A stretch of 64,000 nucleotides of DNA from G965230065 sp965230065. Its GTDB lineage: Bacteria > Bacteroidota > Bacteroidia > Cytophagales > Cyclobacteriaceae. Below the pieces are notes generated by a model, which had not been told where the DNA came from, made no database searches, and saw nothing but the letters and a program-made list of their open reading frames with translations. A program made the translations under genes and the position numbers. Of the stretch, positions 1-9,222 are shown one piece after another. Every line of letters starts with the position of its first letter. The first letter of the stretch is position 1. The stretch is taken from positions 5,456,001 to 5,520,000 of the forward strand of contig OZ245942.1 in assembly GCA_965230065.1 (NCBI GenBank), in the 5' to 3' direction.

Positions 1-435
1 TACAAACATGCGCACCAACTCTATCTTCTGATCTTTGATGGCTTCTTCCTGCGGGTCCAGGTTATTATCTTCAACATCAATGTTTACAGCTTCCCCGTCA
101 TCATCCTTGAAAGAAGTATTCAGGCTGAGGGTTTCCAGCTTTTTCTTTCTGATAAAATCAATGGCATTGTTGGTGGCTATGCGAAATAACCATGTACTGA
201 AGGTGAAGTCTTTTTTAAACCGATGCAGACTTTTAAAAGCTTTGGCAAAGGCTTCAATGGTGAGGTCTTCAGCATCGTCAACATTACGCACCATCTTTAA
301 GATCATATGATATACAGGTTTTTTGTACCGCTGCATAAGTTCAGCATACGCCTGCTCATTGTTCTTTTTTGTGGCTTCATCTATCAGTCTGAAATCCTCT
401 AATGCCTTTTTAGAAAATTGTTTTTTTACTTCCAT
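1..435 (-). CDS. RNA polymerase sigma factor, ECF/sigma-70 family (3' part off the window)
   Basis: The reverse strand is open from the ATG at 435 to the window edge, giving the first 145 residues. Residues 26-100 form a sigma-70 region 2: a helix with DDAEDLTIEAFAKAF (53-67) and the -10-binding stretch FSTWLFRIATNNAIDFIRKK (79-98). An acidic linker follows, and the start of region 4 is cut off by the edge. The role would be promoter recognition by RNA polymerase in the cytoplasm, probably for an alternative regulon; no anti-sigma gene is visible. The start codon lies 10 bases inside the 3' end of the upstream glycosyltransferase gene, so the two are probably co-transcribed and translationally coupled. 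Family assignment is firm; the regulon cannot be told. Confidence 0.88.
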   Translation of the reverse strand, partial: MEVKKQFSKKALEDFRLIDEATKKNNEQAYAELMQRYKKPVYHMILKMVRNVDDAEDLTIEAFAKAFKSLHRFKKDFTFSTWLFRIATNNAIDFIRKKKLETLSLNTSFKDDDGEAVNIDVEDNNLDPQEEAIKDQKIELVRMFV

Positions 436-1532
436 TGTCTCTTCTTAAAAAAGAAAGCCTTTACACCTGTAATTGCATAGTAGATAACGAATAAAAAATC
501 TAAAATGACTAGTAATCTTAAATTAATTTGATCGTTCAGCTTACGGCTAACATACTTATATACAATTATAAGACATATTGTCCTAATCAAAAAACAACCT
601 GTAATGATGAAAAGGTTTCTATAATTATAAAATAATAGTAAACAAAAACAAATCCAGAATAAAAGATGTGACAATACGACAGTGCCCAGCCACAATCTAT
701 CTGAGAGTTTATAAAATTTTCCTGCTTCAAGATGCCGGTGTTTTTGTTTCAAAAAGTCAGTGATTGAAGTTTGTGGGATTGATTTTACCTGACCATGCAT
801 ATTAATAACAACCTGAGTATTCGTTCTGTTTGCGTATTTATTAATAAACAGATCATCATCCCCGCTTAATATACTGTCGTGTTTGGCATGAGGTTTATTT
901 TGAATGAATAGGGATTTTTTGTAAGCCAGGTTACGCCCTACGCCCATATAGGGAAAGCCTAAACGAGCTGCAGACAGGTATAAAATAGCGGTATATAACG
1001 TTTCATAGCCAATAAATGCATTTAACAGGCCGGGGTGCACAAAATAGGGGGCATAGCCCAGTACAATCTTAATTTTAGGTTCATTGAAAGGGCGGCACAT
1101 AGTCTGAATCCAGCGATTGCTTACAGGCCTGCAATCAGCGTCTGTGAGTAAAATAATGGAATGTTGTGCCATTAAAACACCTTTGCGTAAAGCATTCTTT
1201 TTACCAGGAATACCATTAATAAGCTGTAAAACTTTGAGCCTGGATTGCTTTTTTATTTCAGACTTAAGAAAGTCTTCGGGATGATCTGTTGAATTGTCAT
1301 TTACCACAATAATTTCATATTCTGGATAATCCTGTTGGTACAGCAAGGGTAATAGTGCTTTGAGATTGGCCACTTCGTTACGGGCACAAATTATGATGGA
1401 AACAGGTAAAAATTTTTTTTTCTGGTTGATATGCGAACTGCACTCTGCACTTTTGTGGAACGCATACCAGGCAAGCAAAAGAAAAATCAACTGTAGCGTG
1501 CAGCTTATATAAAATAAATATAACCAAATCAT
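426..1532 (-). CDS. Family 2 glycosyltransferase, membrane-anchored
   Basis: Probable processive or polyprenyl/polysaccharide glycosyltransferase acting at the inner membrane with its GT-A domain in the cytosol. Residues 3-25 form a membrane helix. The GT2 domain runs from about 43 to 270: nucleotide-binding start VSIIICARNE (44-53), DAD metal site at 131-133, GDDD at 224-227, and a QxxRH form of the QxxRW motif at 263-267. Three further hydrophobic segments fill 283-355, as in HasA/CrtQ-like enzymes. The substrate cannot be read from the sequence. Its stop codon lies inside the start of the downstream sigma-factor gene (10-base overlap), an unusual partner for a glycosyltransferase. Start chosen at the only Met ahead of the first helix. 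Confidence 0.85.
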   Translation of the reverse strand: MIWLYLFYISCTLQLIFLLLAWYAFHKSAECSSHINQKKKFLPVSIIICARNEVANLKALLPLLYQQDYPEYEIIVVNDNSTDHPEDFLKSEIKKQSRLKVLQLINGIPGKKNALRKGVLMAQHSIILLTDADCRPVSNRWIQTMCRPFNEPKIKIVLGYAPYFVHPGLLNAFIGYETLYTAILYLSAARLGFPYMGVGRNLAYKKSLFIQNKPHAKHDSILSGDDDLFINKYANRTNTQVVINMHGQVKSIPQTSITDFLKQKHRHLEAGKFYKLSDRLWLGTVVLSHLLFWICFCLLLFYNYRNLFIITGCFLIRTICLIIVYKYVSRKLNDQINLRLLVILDFLFVIYYAITGVKAFFFKKRQWK

Positions 1533-1641
1533 ATTCTGACAGGCAATTTACCCAAACATCGATATTTCTCGTAATGTATAAGCCCTCAATTTAAAACATA
1601 TTATTGTTCAATAATATATGTTATGTTAAGTAAATAATAAT

Positions 1642-1675
1642 AAAAAAAAGGGAGACTTGATTCACCCCCCTTTTT
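1642..1675 (-). terminator. Rho-independent terminator after the TPR gene
   Basis: Read on the minus strand, AAAAAGGG (1675-1668) pairs with CCCTTTTT, and eight T residues (1649-1642) follow the GC part. It lies just past the stop codon of the TPR protein gene and would separate it from the glycosyltransferase/sigma unit. The loop is fairly long (about 15 bases), so strength is uncertain. Confidence 0.6.
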
Positions 1676-1681
1676 CTCTAT

Positions 1682-2818
1682 TTACATTTGCTCTAACTTT
1701 GATTCTATTTCTTCAGCTTTTTCTGACATACCCAACCTTGCGTAAACTGTTTGCAGGGTGGTGAGTACTTTTACATCATCGGGTTGCAGCTCTTTTGCTT
1801 TCTCCAGGTAAGGTAAGGCTTCTTCAAAATGTTCTTTTGCTTTAGCCTCAACTTCTTTTCCTTTTTCCTGATATTCTTTCAAGTCCATATCATTGGCTTG
1901 TTGTAATATCTCAGCGGCCTGGTTATAGTAATATGCAGCTATATTAAAAGTTGCATCAAAATAATCAGGATCAATTTCTAAAGCTTTTTTGTAACTGCTT
2001 ACTGCATCCTCATTCTTACCCATTTGCTCATAAAGATAGCCTTGATTATAATACAATTGTGGATCATTAGGATCTGATTGAATTGCTTCTGCAAGGCTTT
2101 GTTCGGCTTCTGCTGAGCGTTCTTCATTGATCAAAATAACAATTTGACGTTTTATCCAGTCATTGTTTTCAGGATACGATTCCCTTGCAGCCCGTAAATA
2201 TTCAAGGGCCTTATCAGGGTTTTTCTTTTCAGTAAGGTTTACATTAATGAGGAAATTATAGATATCTTCATTTTGATATCCTAAATCCAGAAGGCTTAAA
2301 TAAAACTCTTCAGCAGCGTCATAATTACCACTTGATTGAGCAGAAATCCCAGCATATAAGTATGCCGTGGTGTCTTCAGGTTTGGCAGCCATGGCTTTCT
2401 CAAAATATTCTATGGCGTCTTCATATTCCTGGTTTTGGTAATATTCTGCCCCTTTATTTAAACTGGTTGCCCAAATTTCACCAACTTTTTGGTCGGCAAA
2501 AACGTAATACGTTGAATTTTCTTTAGAAAGTTCTAAAGTTTTTTCGTAAGAAGCAATTGCTTCCTGAAATGGATCACCTTCTACAGAAATGGAGCCTGTA
2601 GAATCTTCGGCAATTGCCTTGTATACGTTACCCCTGATGAACCATGTTTTAGGGTCATCTTTGGTTTTATCATCATTCAGAGCTTCATTTATCAAAGTCA
2701 AGGCTTCCATGAGTTCACCATCGTCAAGCGCAGATTCTGCCTTTCGAACGTTTTTGGCTTGTGAAAAACAAACCAGGGTTGCAAACATAAATAATAAACC
2801 CAGTGTAATTTTTTTCAT
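1682..2818 (-). CDS. Exported tetratricopeptide repeat protein
   Basis: 378 residues. Residues 1-19 are a typical Sec signal peptide ending in a short polar stretch (CFSQAK), so the protein is probably periplasmic or outer-membrane associated. The rest is helical TPR repeats; the clearest are about 24-60, 130-200 and 250-290, including AQLYYNQGYLYEQMGKNEDA-like units with the W/G/Y/A/P spacing of TPRs and acidic, Glu/Lys-rich linkers. TPR arrays hold protein partners; no enzyme domain is present. It follows gyrA on the same strand with a 58-base gap and ends in a terminator. A scaffold or cell-envelope assembly role is plausible but not shown. Confidence 0.85.
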   Translation of the reverse strand: MKKITLGLLFMFATLVCFSQAKNVRKAESALDDGELMEALTLINEALNDDKTKDDPKTWFIRGNVYKAIAEDSTGSISVEGDPFQEAIASYEKTLELSKENSTYYVFADQKVGEIWATSLNKGAEYYQNQEYEDAIEYFEKAMAAKPEDTTAYLYAGISAQSSGNYDAAEEFYLSLLDLGYQNEDIYNFLINVNLTEKKNPDKALEYLRAARESYPENNDWIKRQIVILINEERSAEAEQSLAEAIQSDPNDPQLYYNQGYLYEQMGKNEDAVSSYKKALEIDPDYFDATFNIAAYYYNQAAEILQQANDMDLKEYQEKGKEVEAKAKEHFEEALPYLEKAKELQPDDVKVLTTLQTVYARLGMSEKAEEIESKLEQM

Positions 2819-2876
2819 AGCTAATTCCGGTTAAGTGTATATAGAGTCTAAATTTACAAGATTTATTCCAAAATAT

Positions 2877-5333
2877 TTAATCGTCTTCCTCTAAATTTTC
2901 TTCTGCATGTGCTACTGAGGCAATAGCATCATCATTATTCAGGCGGATGAGCTTTACTCCTTGTGTGGCCCTTCCCATTACACGAATGGTGGATACTTCT
3001 ATACGAATCATGATACCGCTTTTATTGATAATTATCAAATGATCACTATCGCTTACTTCTTTTATGGCTACCAATGCTCCAGTCTTGCTTGTGGTATTAA
3101 GCGTTTTCACTCCTTTCCCTCCCCTTCTGGTAATGCGATAATCATCTATGGCTGAACGTTTTCCATAGCCTTTTTCTGATACAACCAAAAGTGTTTTTTC
3201 AGGATCATTCACACACACCATCCCAATCACCTGGTCATTATCATCATCCAGGGTTATGCCACGTACACCGGCTGCAACCCGGCCCATAGGACGTACATCC
3301 TGTTCATTAAAATGAATAGCACGGCCAGATTTCACTGCTAACAGGATATTACTTTTCCCATCAGTAAGCGAAACATTTAGCAAACGGTCGCCCTCATTAA
3401 TGGTGATGGCATTGATGCCATTGGCCCGGGGACGTGAGTATGCTTCAAGGGATGTTTTCTTTATCATACCCCGCCTGGTACTCATTACCAGATAAGTATT
3501 ATTGATATAGTCAGGGTCATCAAGGTTTTGGACGTTAATCACCGCCCTTACAGAATCGTCTGAACTGATATTTATCAAATTTTGGATGGCACGTCCCCGG
3601 GCTGCTTTTCCAGCTTCGGGAATTGCCCAAACTTTCAGCCAGAACACTTTTCCTAATTCTGTGAAGATCAATAGGTAATTATGGGTTTGGGCTACAAATA
3701 AATGCTCAGTAAAATCATCATCTTTGGCAGAGGCGCCTCGGGCACCTACCCCTCCCCTTCCCTGTGTCCTGTATTCGCTCAGGTTATTTCTTTTTACATA
3801 CCCGTTATGAGAAATGGTAATCAACATTTCTTCGTTGGGTATCATATCCTCATCGCTGAAGTCTTCGGCACTGTATACTATTTCTGACCTTCTTTCGTCA
3901 CCGTACTTCTCTTGAATTGCAATCAGCTCATCTTTAATGATTTGCATGCGCAATTCTTTGCTACCCAGTATTTCTTTCAAAGAATCAACTTGTTTACGGA
4001 CTTCTTCAAATTCTTTGAGGATTTTTTCCCGTTCCAGTCCGGTAAGGCGCTGCAAACGCATATCCAGAATGGCTTTGGCCTGAATTTCTGACAAATCAAA
4101 ATTGCTCATTAGCCCTGTCCTGGCTTCATCTGCATCTCTTGATTTGCGGATGAGTGATATCACTTCATCCAGGTTGTCCAGTGCGATGAGATACCCTTGG
4201 AGGATATGCGCCCTGCGTTCTGCTTCCCTCAGTTCATATTCTGTACGCCGCACCACCACATCGTGCCGGTGGTCTACATAATGAAGAATTATTTCCCTAA
4301 GGTTCAGCGTTTCGGGTCGGCCTTTCACGAGGGCAACATTATTTACGCCAAACGATGATTGTAACTGGGTTTGCTTGAATAAATTGTTCAGCACAACATT
4401 AGGAACGGCATCTTTACGCAAATCGTAAACAATACGTAAACCGTTCCGGTCAGATTCATCCCGGATATCAGAAATGCCCTCTATTTTCTTTTCATTCACC
4501 AAAGCAGCCGTTTTTTCAATCATGCCTGCTTTGTTTACCATAAAAGGGATTTCCGTAACAATGATTTGCTCTTTGCCTGCCTTTGTTTGGTGAAACTCCG
4601 TTTTAGCACGCATTACAATACGGCCCCGCCCCGTCTCGAATGCTGCTTTCACGCCCTGGTAACCGTAAATTATTGCTCCGGTTGGAAAGTCAGGCGCACT
4701 AATGTGCTCCATCAGTTCTGCCACGGTTATCTCCGGGTTTTCAATAAATTGGATTATCCCATTAATTACTTCGGTAAGGTTATGCGGGGGCATGTTGGTG
4801 GCCATACCCACAGCAATACCAGATGCCCCGTTGAGCAAAAGGTTGGGCAATTTGCCGGGTAGTACGACGGGTTCTTCTAATGAATCGTCAAAATTTGGTT
4901 GGAAATCAATGGTTTCTTTATTGATATCCATCAACATTTCATCAGAAATGCGTTGCAGGCGGGCTTCTGTATAACGCATGGCCGCCGGGGAGTCACCGTC
5001 AATGGAGCCGAAATTACCCTGTCCGTCTACCAGCATGTACCGCATAGACCAGGGCTGGGCCATGCGCACCATGGTATCATAGACAGAAGAATCACCATGG
5101 GGGTGGTATTTACCCAGCACTTCCCCGACGATTCTCGCTGATTTTTTATAAGGTTTGTTATGGGCCAGCCCCAAATCCAGCATGCCGTACAATACACGGC
5201 GGTGTACTGGTTTCAGTCCGTCTCTAACATCCGGAAGGGCCCGGGATATGATTACCGACATAGAATAGTCGATATAAGCCCCCCTCATTTCATCTTCTAT
5301 ATTAATAGGAATAATTTGCTCTTCTGCTGCCAT
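2877..5333 (-). CDS. gyrA: DNA gyrase subunit A
   Basis: 818 residues; the subunit of type IIA topoisomerase that cuts and rejoins DNA while GyrB supplies ATP-driven negative supercoiling. The N-terminal breakage-reunion domain is intact: DVRDGLKPVHRRVLYGM (35-51), the quinolone pocket GDSSVYDTMVRMAQPW with Ser82 and Asp86 (E. coli Ser83/Asp87) in the sensitive state, and catalytic Tyr121 in AMRYTEARL. The C-terminal beta-pinwheel begins near 500. At the position of the E. coli GyrA box the sequence is QGRGGVG (524-530), whereas a near-consensus TRRGGKG occurs in a later blade (735-741). The tail is short and acidic (EENLEEDD). gyrB is not in the window. A Bacteroidota-type promoter lies just upstream. 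Confidence 0.98.
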   Translation of the reverse strand: MAAEEQIIPINIEDEMRGAYIDYSMSVIISRALPDVRDGLKPVHRRVLYGMLDLGLAHNKPYKKSARIVGEVLGKYHPHGDSSVYDTMVRMAQPWSMRYMLVDGQGNFGSIDGDSPAAMRYTEARLQRISDEMLMDINKETIDFQPNFDDSLEEPVVLPGKLPNLLLNGASGIAVGMATNMPPHNLTEVINGIIQFIENPEITVAELMEHISAPDFPTGAIIYGYQGVKAAFETGRGRIVMRAKTEFHQTKAGKEQIIVTEIPFMVNKAGMIEKTAALVNEKKIEGISDIRDESDRNGLRIVYDLRKDAVPNVVLNNLFKQTQLQSSFGVNNVALVKGRPETLNLREIILHYVDHRHDVVVRRTEYELREAERRAHILQGYLIALDNLDEVISLIRKSRDADEARTGLMSNFDLSEIQAKAILDMRLQRLTGLEREKILKEFEEVRKQVDSLKEILGSKELRMQIIKDELIAIQEKYGDERRSEIVYSAEDFSDEDMIPNEEMLITISHNGYVKRNNLSEYRTQGRGGVGARGASAKDDDFTEHLFVAQTHNYLLIFTELGKVFWLKVWAIPEAGKAARGRAIQNLINISSDDSVRAVINVQNLDDPDYINNTYLVMSTRRGMIKKTSLEAYSRPRANGINAITINEGDRLLNVSLTDGKSNILLAVKSGRAIHFNEQDVRPMGRVAAGVRGITLDDDNDQVIGMVCVNDPEKTLLVVSEKGYGKRSAIDDYRITRRGGKGVKTLNTTSKTGALVAIKEVSDSDHLIIINKSGIMIRIEVSTIRVMGRATQGVKLIRLNNDDAIASVAHAEENLEEDD

Positions 5334-5349
5334 TTAGGTTAGGTAATTC

Positions 5350-5381
5350 CAAAAATAAGTCAATTCTGAATTTTGCCGCAA
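5350..5381 (-). promoter_or_regulatory. Probable gyrA promoter (Bacteroidota -33/-7 type)
   Basis: On the minus strand TTG (5381-5379) is followed after 21 bases by TATTTTTG (5357-5350), matching the TAnnTTTG -7 element used by the Bacteroidota primary sigma factor. The -7 element ends 17 bases before the gyrA ATG, giving a short leader. Confidence 0.6.
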
Positions 5382-5401
5382 GTTAAGCAAAAATGATAAA
5401 A

Positions 5402-6478
5402 TTACAGGTTTTTTTTCTTTTTCTTAAGCAGTTCAGGATAAAGCTCTCCATATTTGGGATCTTGCTTTTTCCAGAAGGGTTGGCCACGAAACTCTCTCTT
5501 TTCTCCAGACTTAGGATCGGTAATGAAATGCTTCATTTGGGTCTTATCACTTTTGATGGGCGAACGAGGTAAATCAGGGTAGTTGATACTTATTCCGATT
5601 TCCAGAAAAATAGTAGGTGCTTTGTGTTTTATGGCTGTTGCCTGTGCATCATTTCCGGGAAGGGTTACTGTATAGCTTTTAAACTCTACCGAAGGACGGG
5701 CAAATACCCTAAAATATTCAGAAAATACATTTTCAACCCGTACTCCTACATTCACAAATGTATTGCTACTCACCGTTTCTTTGTCAAAACCTCCCCCCAA
5801 ATTCACTTTACCAAACCGCACATCGGCTGCAAAGGCATAATTCATGTATTCATAAATGCTGTACCCTACCAAACCATAATACCGGGTAATGAAAGACTTT
5901 GTTTTGGTTTCCGGTTCCGGAAACCTGGAGAAAAATTCTTTAGGAACAGGGTCACTTAGGGAGTGAAAGTCCATGGTAATGCCGCCTCCAAGCCGTAGCC
6001 GCCTGAGGTTGTAAAAAATATTTAAGGTGACCGGAATACTATTGCCTGCCCCTCTCATGGCAATGGAACCGTCTTCCGGGTATAGCATATCGTAATCATT
6101 TTGAAGAAGCGGATTATTCACTGGGTTGTCTATGGGACGAAAAGGCACTGTTTGTAAACTTCCGTCTATGTCGAGCAAAACCGGTTCAACGCCCGTAAAC
6201 CAATTACTGTAGCCGGAAACAGGAGCTGTACCACCCAAATCTGCATCTTTATCTATGATGAATGACCCTTCTCCATTACGGATATACGCAAAATCTTCCA
6301 GCGAATGCCGGTATAAAGTCCTGCCATATCCCATGCTCAGGTTTACTGAAAACTTATTCAGGATATAGCGGATCGGATAATCCTCAAACCGCTTACTTTC
6401 TAGGTCAATCTGTGCACCGGCCTGAGAAAATATGCCGAAACAAAGAATCGCTGTCAGTATATGTAATTTAATGGCCAA
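5402..6478 (-). CDS. Predicted outer-membrane beta-barrel protein, function unknown
   Basis: 358 residues. Residues 1-22 are a Sec signal peptide ending at GAQ. The mature part is rich in alternating polar/hydrophobic strands with aromatic ends (for example SVNLSMGYGRTLYRHSLEDF, VNLGGGFDKETV, VGVRVENVFSEYFRVFARPS), the pattern of a transmembrane beta barrel. The C-terminal 60 residues are basic and soluble (PRSPIKSDKTQMKHFITDP, ending in poly-Lys), which is odd for a barrel that should end in an aromatic strand, so a periplasmic tail is likely. It starts 4 bases after the stop codon of the FKBP lipoprotein gene, so the two should be one operon; the isomerase may help fold the barrel. No specific family recognised. 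Confidence 0.7.
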   Translation of the reverse strand: MAIKLHILTAILCFGIFSQAGAQIDLESKRFEDYPIRYILNKFSVNLSMGYGRTLYRHSLEDFAYIRNGEGSFIIDKDADLGGTAPVSGYSNWFTGVEPVLLDIDGSLQTVPFRPIDNPVNNPLLQNDYDMLYPEDGSIAMRGAGNSIPVTLNIFYNLRRLRLGGGITMDFHSLSDPVPKEFFSRFPEPETKTKSFITRYYGLVGYSIYEYMNYAFAADVRFGKVNLGGGFDKETVSSNTFVNVGVRVENVFSEYFRVFARPSVEFKSYTVTLPGNDAQATAIKHKAPTIFLEIGISINYPDLPRSPIKSDKTQMKHFITDPKSGEKREFRGQPFWKKQDPKYGELYPELLKKKKKNL

Positions 6479-6482
6479 GTAT

Positions 6483-7424
6483 TTATTGCTGTTGTAGTGT
6501 TACTTCAAAAAGCAGAACCTCGAAAGGCGGAACATCTTGTGCATAATTGGGAATGACTAGCCCCTCTACAAGCACACTTGAAATTTGCTTGGGCAGTACC
6601 CGCACACTTGCATGATAACCCAGTGCAGATGGCATGATTATTAATGCTCTTTCGCCAAATTCCATATTCCGGATGCCCTCTTCTAAACCGTCAATCAAAG
6701 TATTGTCTCCCAAGGATATGATTTCGCTCCCTTCGGCAAATATAGTATTGTCGGTAAACTTTGCAGTATAATTTATGGTTACTTCTGCGCCATTGCCAGG
6801 ACTTTCTCCACTGCCCTGTTGCAGGGTCTTTATTCTTAATCCGGAAGAAAGTTCCCGCACATTGTTCAGGTTTTCCTGTGAAATATAGGTGGCAATGTTT
6901 TGGTTTTCTATTTCGTTTTGCTGATTTATTGTCAGTATTTCTGCCACTTCAACTTCGGCAATTACTGGTTCATCAGTGTCAATTTCTGCAAAATTGACAG
7001 CTTGGTAAGCAAGTTCCGGAGTGATGTAAAACCGGTAAATTTCACCTTCATTCATTTGGGAAAGTCCGGCATCAATTCCCACAGGAAATACCGCATCTTT
7101 GCCATGTTGGAGTTTAAGAGGAATTCCATCACTCTCTCTAAATTCATCTATTATTGTTCCCGACAAAGTGGTTATTTTGTAATAAATAGACACAATGCTA
7201 CCATCTTCTATGGAAAGACCACTCTCGTTTGTTTGCACAGTTTCAAAATAATAACCTTCTGGTGCTTTTGTAGCAGAAATTCCATTTTCCTGCAAAAACC
7301 TTTCAAGATCATCGGTACTCCCCCCATCAATGTCAAGTGGCTCATCCTGACATGCTGAAAGAACAATATAACTAATGAATGCTAAATACCTGATAATGTG
7401 ATGTTTATTATGCATCATATACAA
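6483..7424 (-). CDS. Lipoprotein with two FKBP-type peptidyl-prolyl isomerase domains
   Basis: Residues 1-24 are a signal peptide with lipobox LSAC, so Cys25 is the probable lipidation site. Two FKBP-like domains follow: about 55-165 (SGTIIDEF, FPVGIDAGLSQMNEGEIYRF) and 195-310 (SGLRIKTLQQGSGESPGNG, LIDGLEEGIRNMEFGERALI, LGYHA). FKBP lipoproteins catalyse prolyl cis-trans isomerisation for proteins crossing the periplasm. In gliding Bacteroidota the lipoprotein GldI is a single-domain FKBP; this one has two domains and cannot be called GldI from sequence alone. The second domain keeps more of the consensus than the first. It lies 4 bases ahead of an outer-membrane barrel gene. The start could also be Met4. 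Confidence 0.85.
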   Translation of the reverse strand: MYMMHNKHHIIRYLAFISYIVLSACQDEPLDIDGGSTDDLERFLQENGISATKAPEGYYFETVQTNESGLSIEDGSIVSIYYKITTLSGTIIDEFRESDGIPLKLQHGKDAVFPVGIDAGLSQMNEGEIYRFYITPELAYQAVNFAEIDTDEPVIAEVEVAEILTINQQNEIENQNIATYISQENLNNVRELSSGLRIKTLQQGSGESPGNGAEVTINYTAKFTDNTIFAEGSEIISLGDNTLIDGLEEGIRNMEFGERALIIMPSALGYHASVRVLPKQISSVLVEGLVIPNYAQDVPPFEVLLFEVTLQQQ

Positions 7425-7596
7425 AAAATAATACCTTGGTGTTACGCTTCTCTAACGGTATTTTTCCGGAAATAATATCAAAGTAAGCAGGTTCTTTTAT
7501 TAAAAGTGGATAAATTTAGGCTTATTTTCCATACCCGTAAGGTATCTTCATTATTTTTATTGAAATATATATTTTTCAAACAAACTACTTTTTTGT

Positions 7597-8490
7597 ATGA
7601 ATATTCGCAAGGTCAGTGTAATCGGTGCAGGCACGATGGGCAATGGTATTTGCCATGTTTTTGCACAACGAGGATTTCAGGTTTCCCTGGTTGACCTTTC
7701 CCAAGACGTTTTGGATAAGGCTTTAGCGACAATTTCTAAAAATTTAGACCGGCAGATAAAAAAAGGAAGCATTGATGAATCTGTAAAATCCGATGCCCTG
7801 GCTAACATAACCTGCCATCGTGAAGTTGAAAATGGTGCGCAGGATGCTGATTTGGTAGTAGAGGCTGTTGTAGAAAAGCTGGAAGTAAAGCGCCACATAT
7901 TTGAGAAGCTGGACAAAATATGTACTGAAAACACAATTCTCGCTTCTAACACCTCTTCCATTTCTATAACCAAAATAGCTGCTGCTACCCAGCACCCTCA
8001 CCGCGTAATTGGAATGCATTTTATGAATCCGGTACCTGTAATGCAGTTGGTAGAAATAATCAGGGGCTATGCCACTGATGATGATGTAGTAGCGCAAGTC
8101 ACTGCACTTTCTGAAACACTTGAGAAAGTGCCTGTGGTGGTGAATGATTATCCCGGTTTTATTTCCAATCGTGTACTTATGCCTTTAATTAACGAAGCCA
8201 TCATTGCCCTGTATGAAGGAGTAGCTGGCGTAAAAGAAATAGACACCATCATGAAGCTGGGCATGGGGCACCCTATGGGGCCTTTACAACTGGCAGATTT
8301 TATTGGTTTGGATGTATGTGCTTCTATACTTAAAGTAATGCAAGAAGGATTAGGAAACCCAAAATACGCCCCTTGTCCTTTGTTGTTAAATATGATGGAA
8401 GCGGGGCACTTGGGAGTAAAATCCGGGGAAGGGTTTTACCAATGGCGGCATGGCACCAAAGAGTTGATTGTAGCTGATAGGTTTTCCTAG
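7597..8490 (+). CDS. hbd: 3-hydroxyacyl-CoA (3-hydroxybutyryl-CoA) dehydrogenase
   Basis: 297 residues, the usual length of single-function short-chain 3-hydroxyacyl-CoA dehydrogenases. It oxidises 3-hydroxyacyl-CoA to 3-ketoacyl-CoA with NAD+ (or the reverse) in fatty-acid, butyrate or phenylacetate metabolism. The NAD-binding Rossmann fold opens with VIGAGTMGNGICHVFAQRG (GxGxxG at 10-15); the catalytic region ASNTSSISITKIAAATQHP and GMHFMNPVPVM is present, as is the C-terminal dimerisation domain with DYPGFISNRVLMPLINEA and GMGHPMGPLQLADFIGLD. It stands alone, divergent from the FKBP gene and convergent with the next gene only 6 bases away. The specific chain length is not determinable. Confidence 0.93.
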   Translation: MNIRKVSVIGAGTMGNGICHVFAQRGFQVSLVDLSQDVLDKALATISKNLDRQIKKGSIDESVKSDALANITCHREVENGAQDADLVVEAVVEKLEVKRHIFEKLDKICTENTILASNTSSISITKIAAATQHPHRVIGMHFMNPVPVMQLVEIIRGYATDDDVVAQVTALSETLEKVPVVVNDYPGFISNRVLMPLINEAIIALYEGVAGVKEIDTIMKLGMGHPMGPLQLADFIGLDVCASILKVMQEGLGNPKYAPCPLLLNMMEAGHLGVKSGEGFYQWRHGTKELIVADRFS

Positions 8491-8496
8491 TCTGTG

Positions 8497-9096
8497 CTAC
8501 CTGCAGTATTTTTGTAATGCTGCAGCCGCATCGGGTTCTCCAAGCTTTTCAGCCATCTCCAGGTCGTTACAACCATTTTTTCTTTGCTTAAGGTATACTT
8601 TCAATGCGCCTCTGTACAAGTAGGCTTCAGCGTAATTTTTATTTGTGCTGATAGCTGCATTGTAGGCTTCCATGGCTTCAGCAGTTTTTCCCTGGTTATG
8701 CAATGACCTGCCCAATAAAAAATAACCCAGCGCATTATTTTCATCATTTTTAACGGCTTTTTCAAACTGAAAAGCCGCATCGGCATAACTATTATTCCTG
8801 TAGTGGTATTTACCCACGCTTAACAAAGCCCTTACATTTTTAGGGTCTTGCTTAAGCACAGTCTGAAAATTTTTCAGGGCTTCATCAAAGTTACCCAGTT
8901 CCTCTAATGCCCTGCCTTTGTTGTAAATAGAATTTACATCGGTCGGTTGGTATTTAAGGTATTCGTCATATGCCTGAATGGCCTTTTCATACTCACCGGC
9001 TTTAAAAAACTGATCTCCTTGCTTTCCTGACTCACTTTGACAGGAAAATAAGGACAATGAAAAAAATATAATTTGGATTGAAAGAAAATATCTCAT
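8497..9096 (-). CDS. TPR-repeat lipoprotein
   Basis: 199 residues with a signal peptide and lipobox LFSC (Cys19), so probably anchored in the outer or inner membrane facing the periplasm. From about residue 28 to 185 there are four to five tandem TPR units, each with the GxxxxxxGxYxxA pattern (for example GDQFFKAGEYEKAIQAYDEY, GKYHYRNNSYADAAFQFEKA). The last unit ends in a cysteine-bearing NGCNDLEMAEKLGE segment. TPR lipoproteins serve as protein-binding adaptors; no partner is suggested by the neighbours. It converges on the dehydrogenase gene and is separated from dapD by 126 bases. Confidence 0.85.
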   Translation of the reverse strand: MRYFLSIQIIFFSLSLFSCQSESGKQGDQFFKAGEYEKAIQAYDEYLKYQPTDVNSIYNKGRALEELGNFDEALKNFQTVLKQDPKNVRALLSVGKYHYRNNSYADAAFQFEKAVKNDENNALGYFLLGRSLHNQGKTAEAMEAYNAAISTNKNYAEAYLYRGALKVYLKQRKNGCNDLEMAEKLGEPDAAAALQKYCR

Positions 9097-9222
9097 GATC
9101 CGCTAGTAAATTTTACAAGAAGTATTTGTTTTCATACGCATGAAAGTGTGCGAAGTTATAGAAAACAAAGCTCGATAGCGTTGATATGTGCGTTTTTTAT
9201 AAAAATTAACGGAATGGGAAAG

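Noticed and set aside
4200..5200. Possible quinolone resistance in gyrA
   Set aside because: Ser82 and Asp86 of the resistance-determining region are in the sensitive form.
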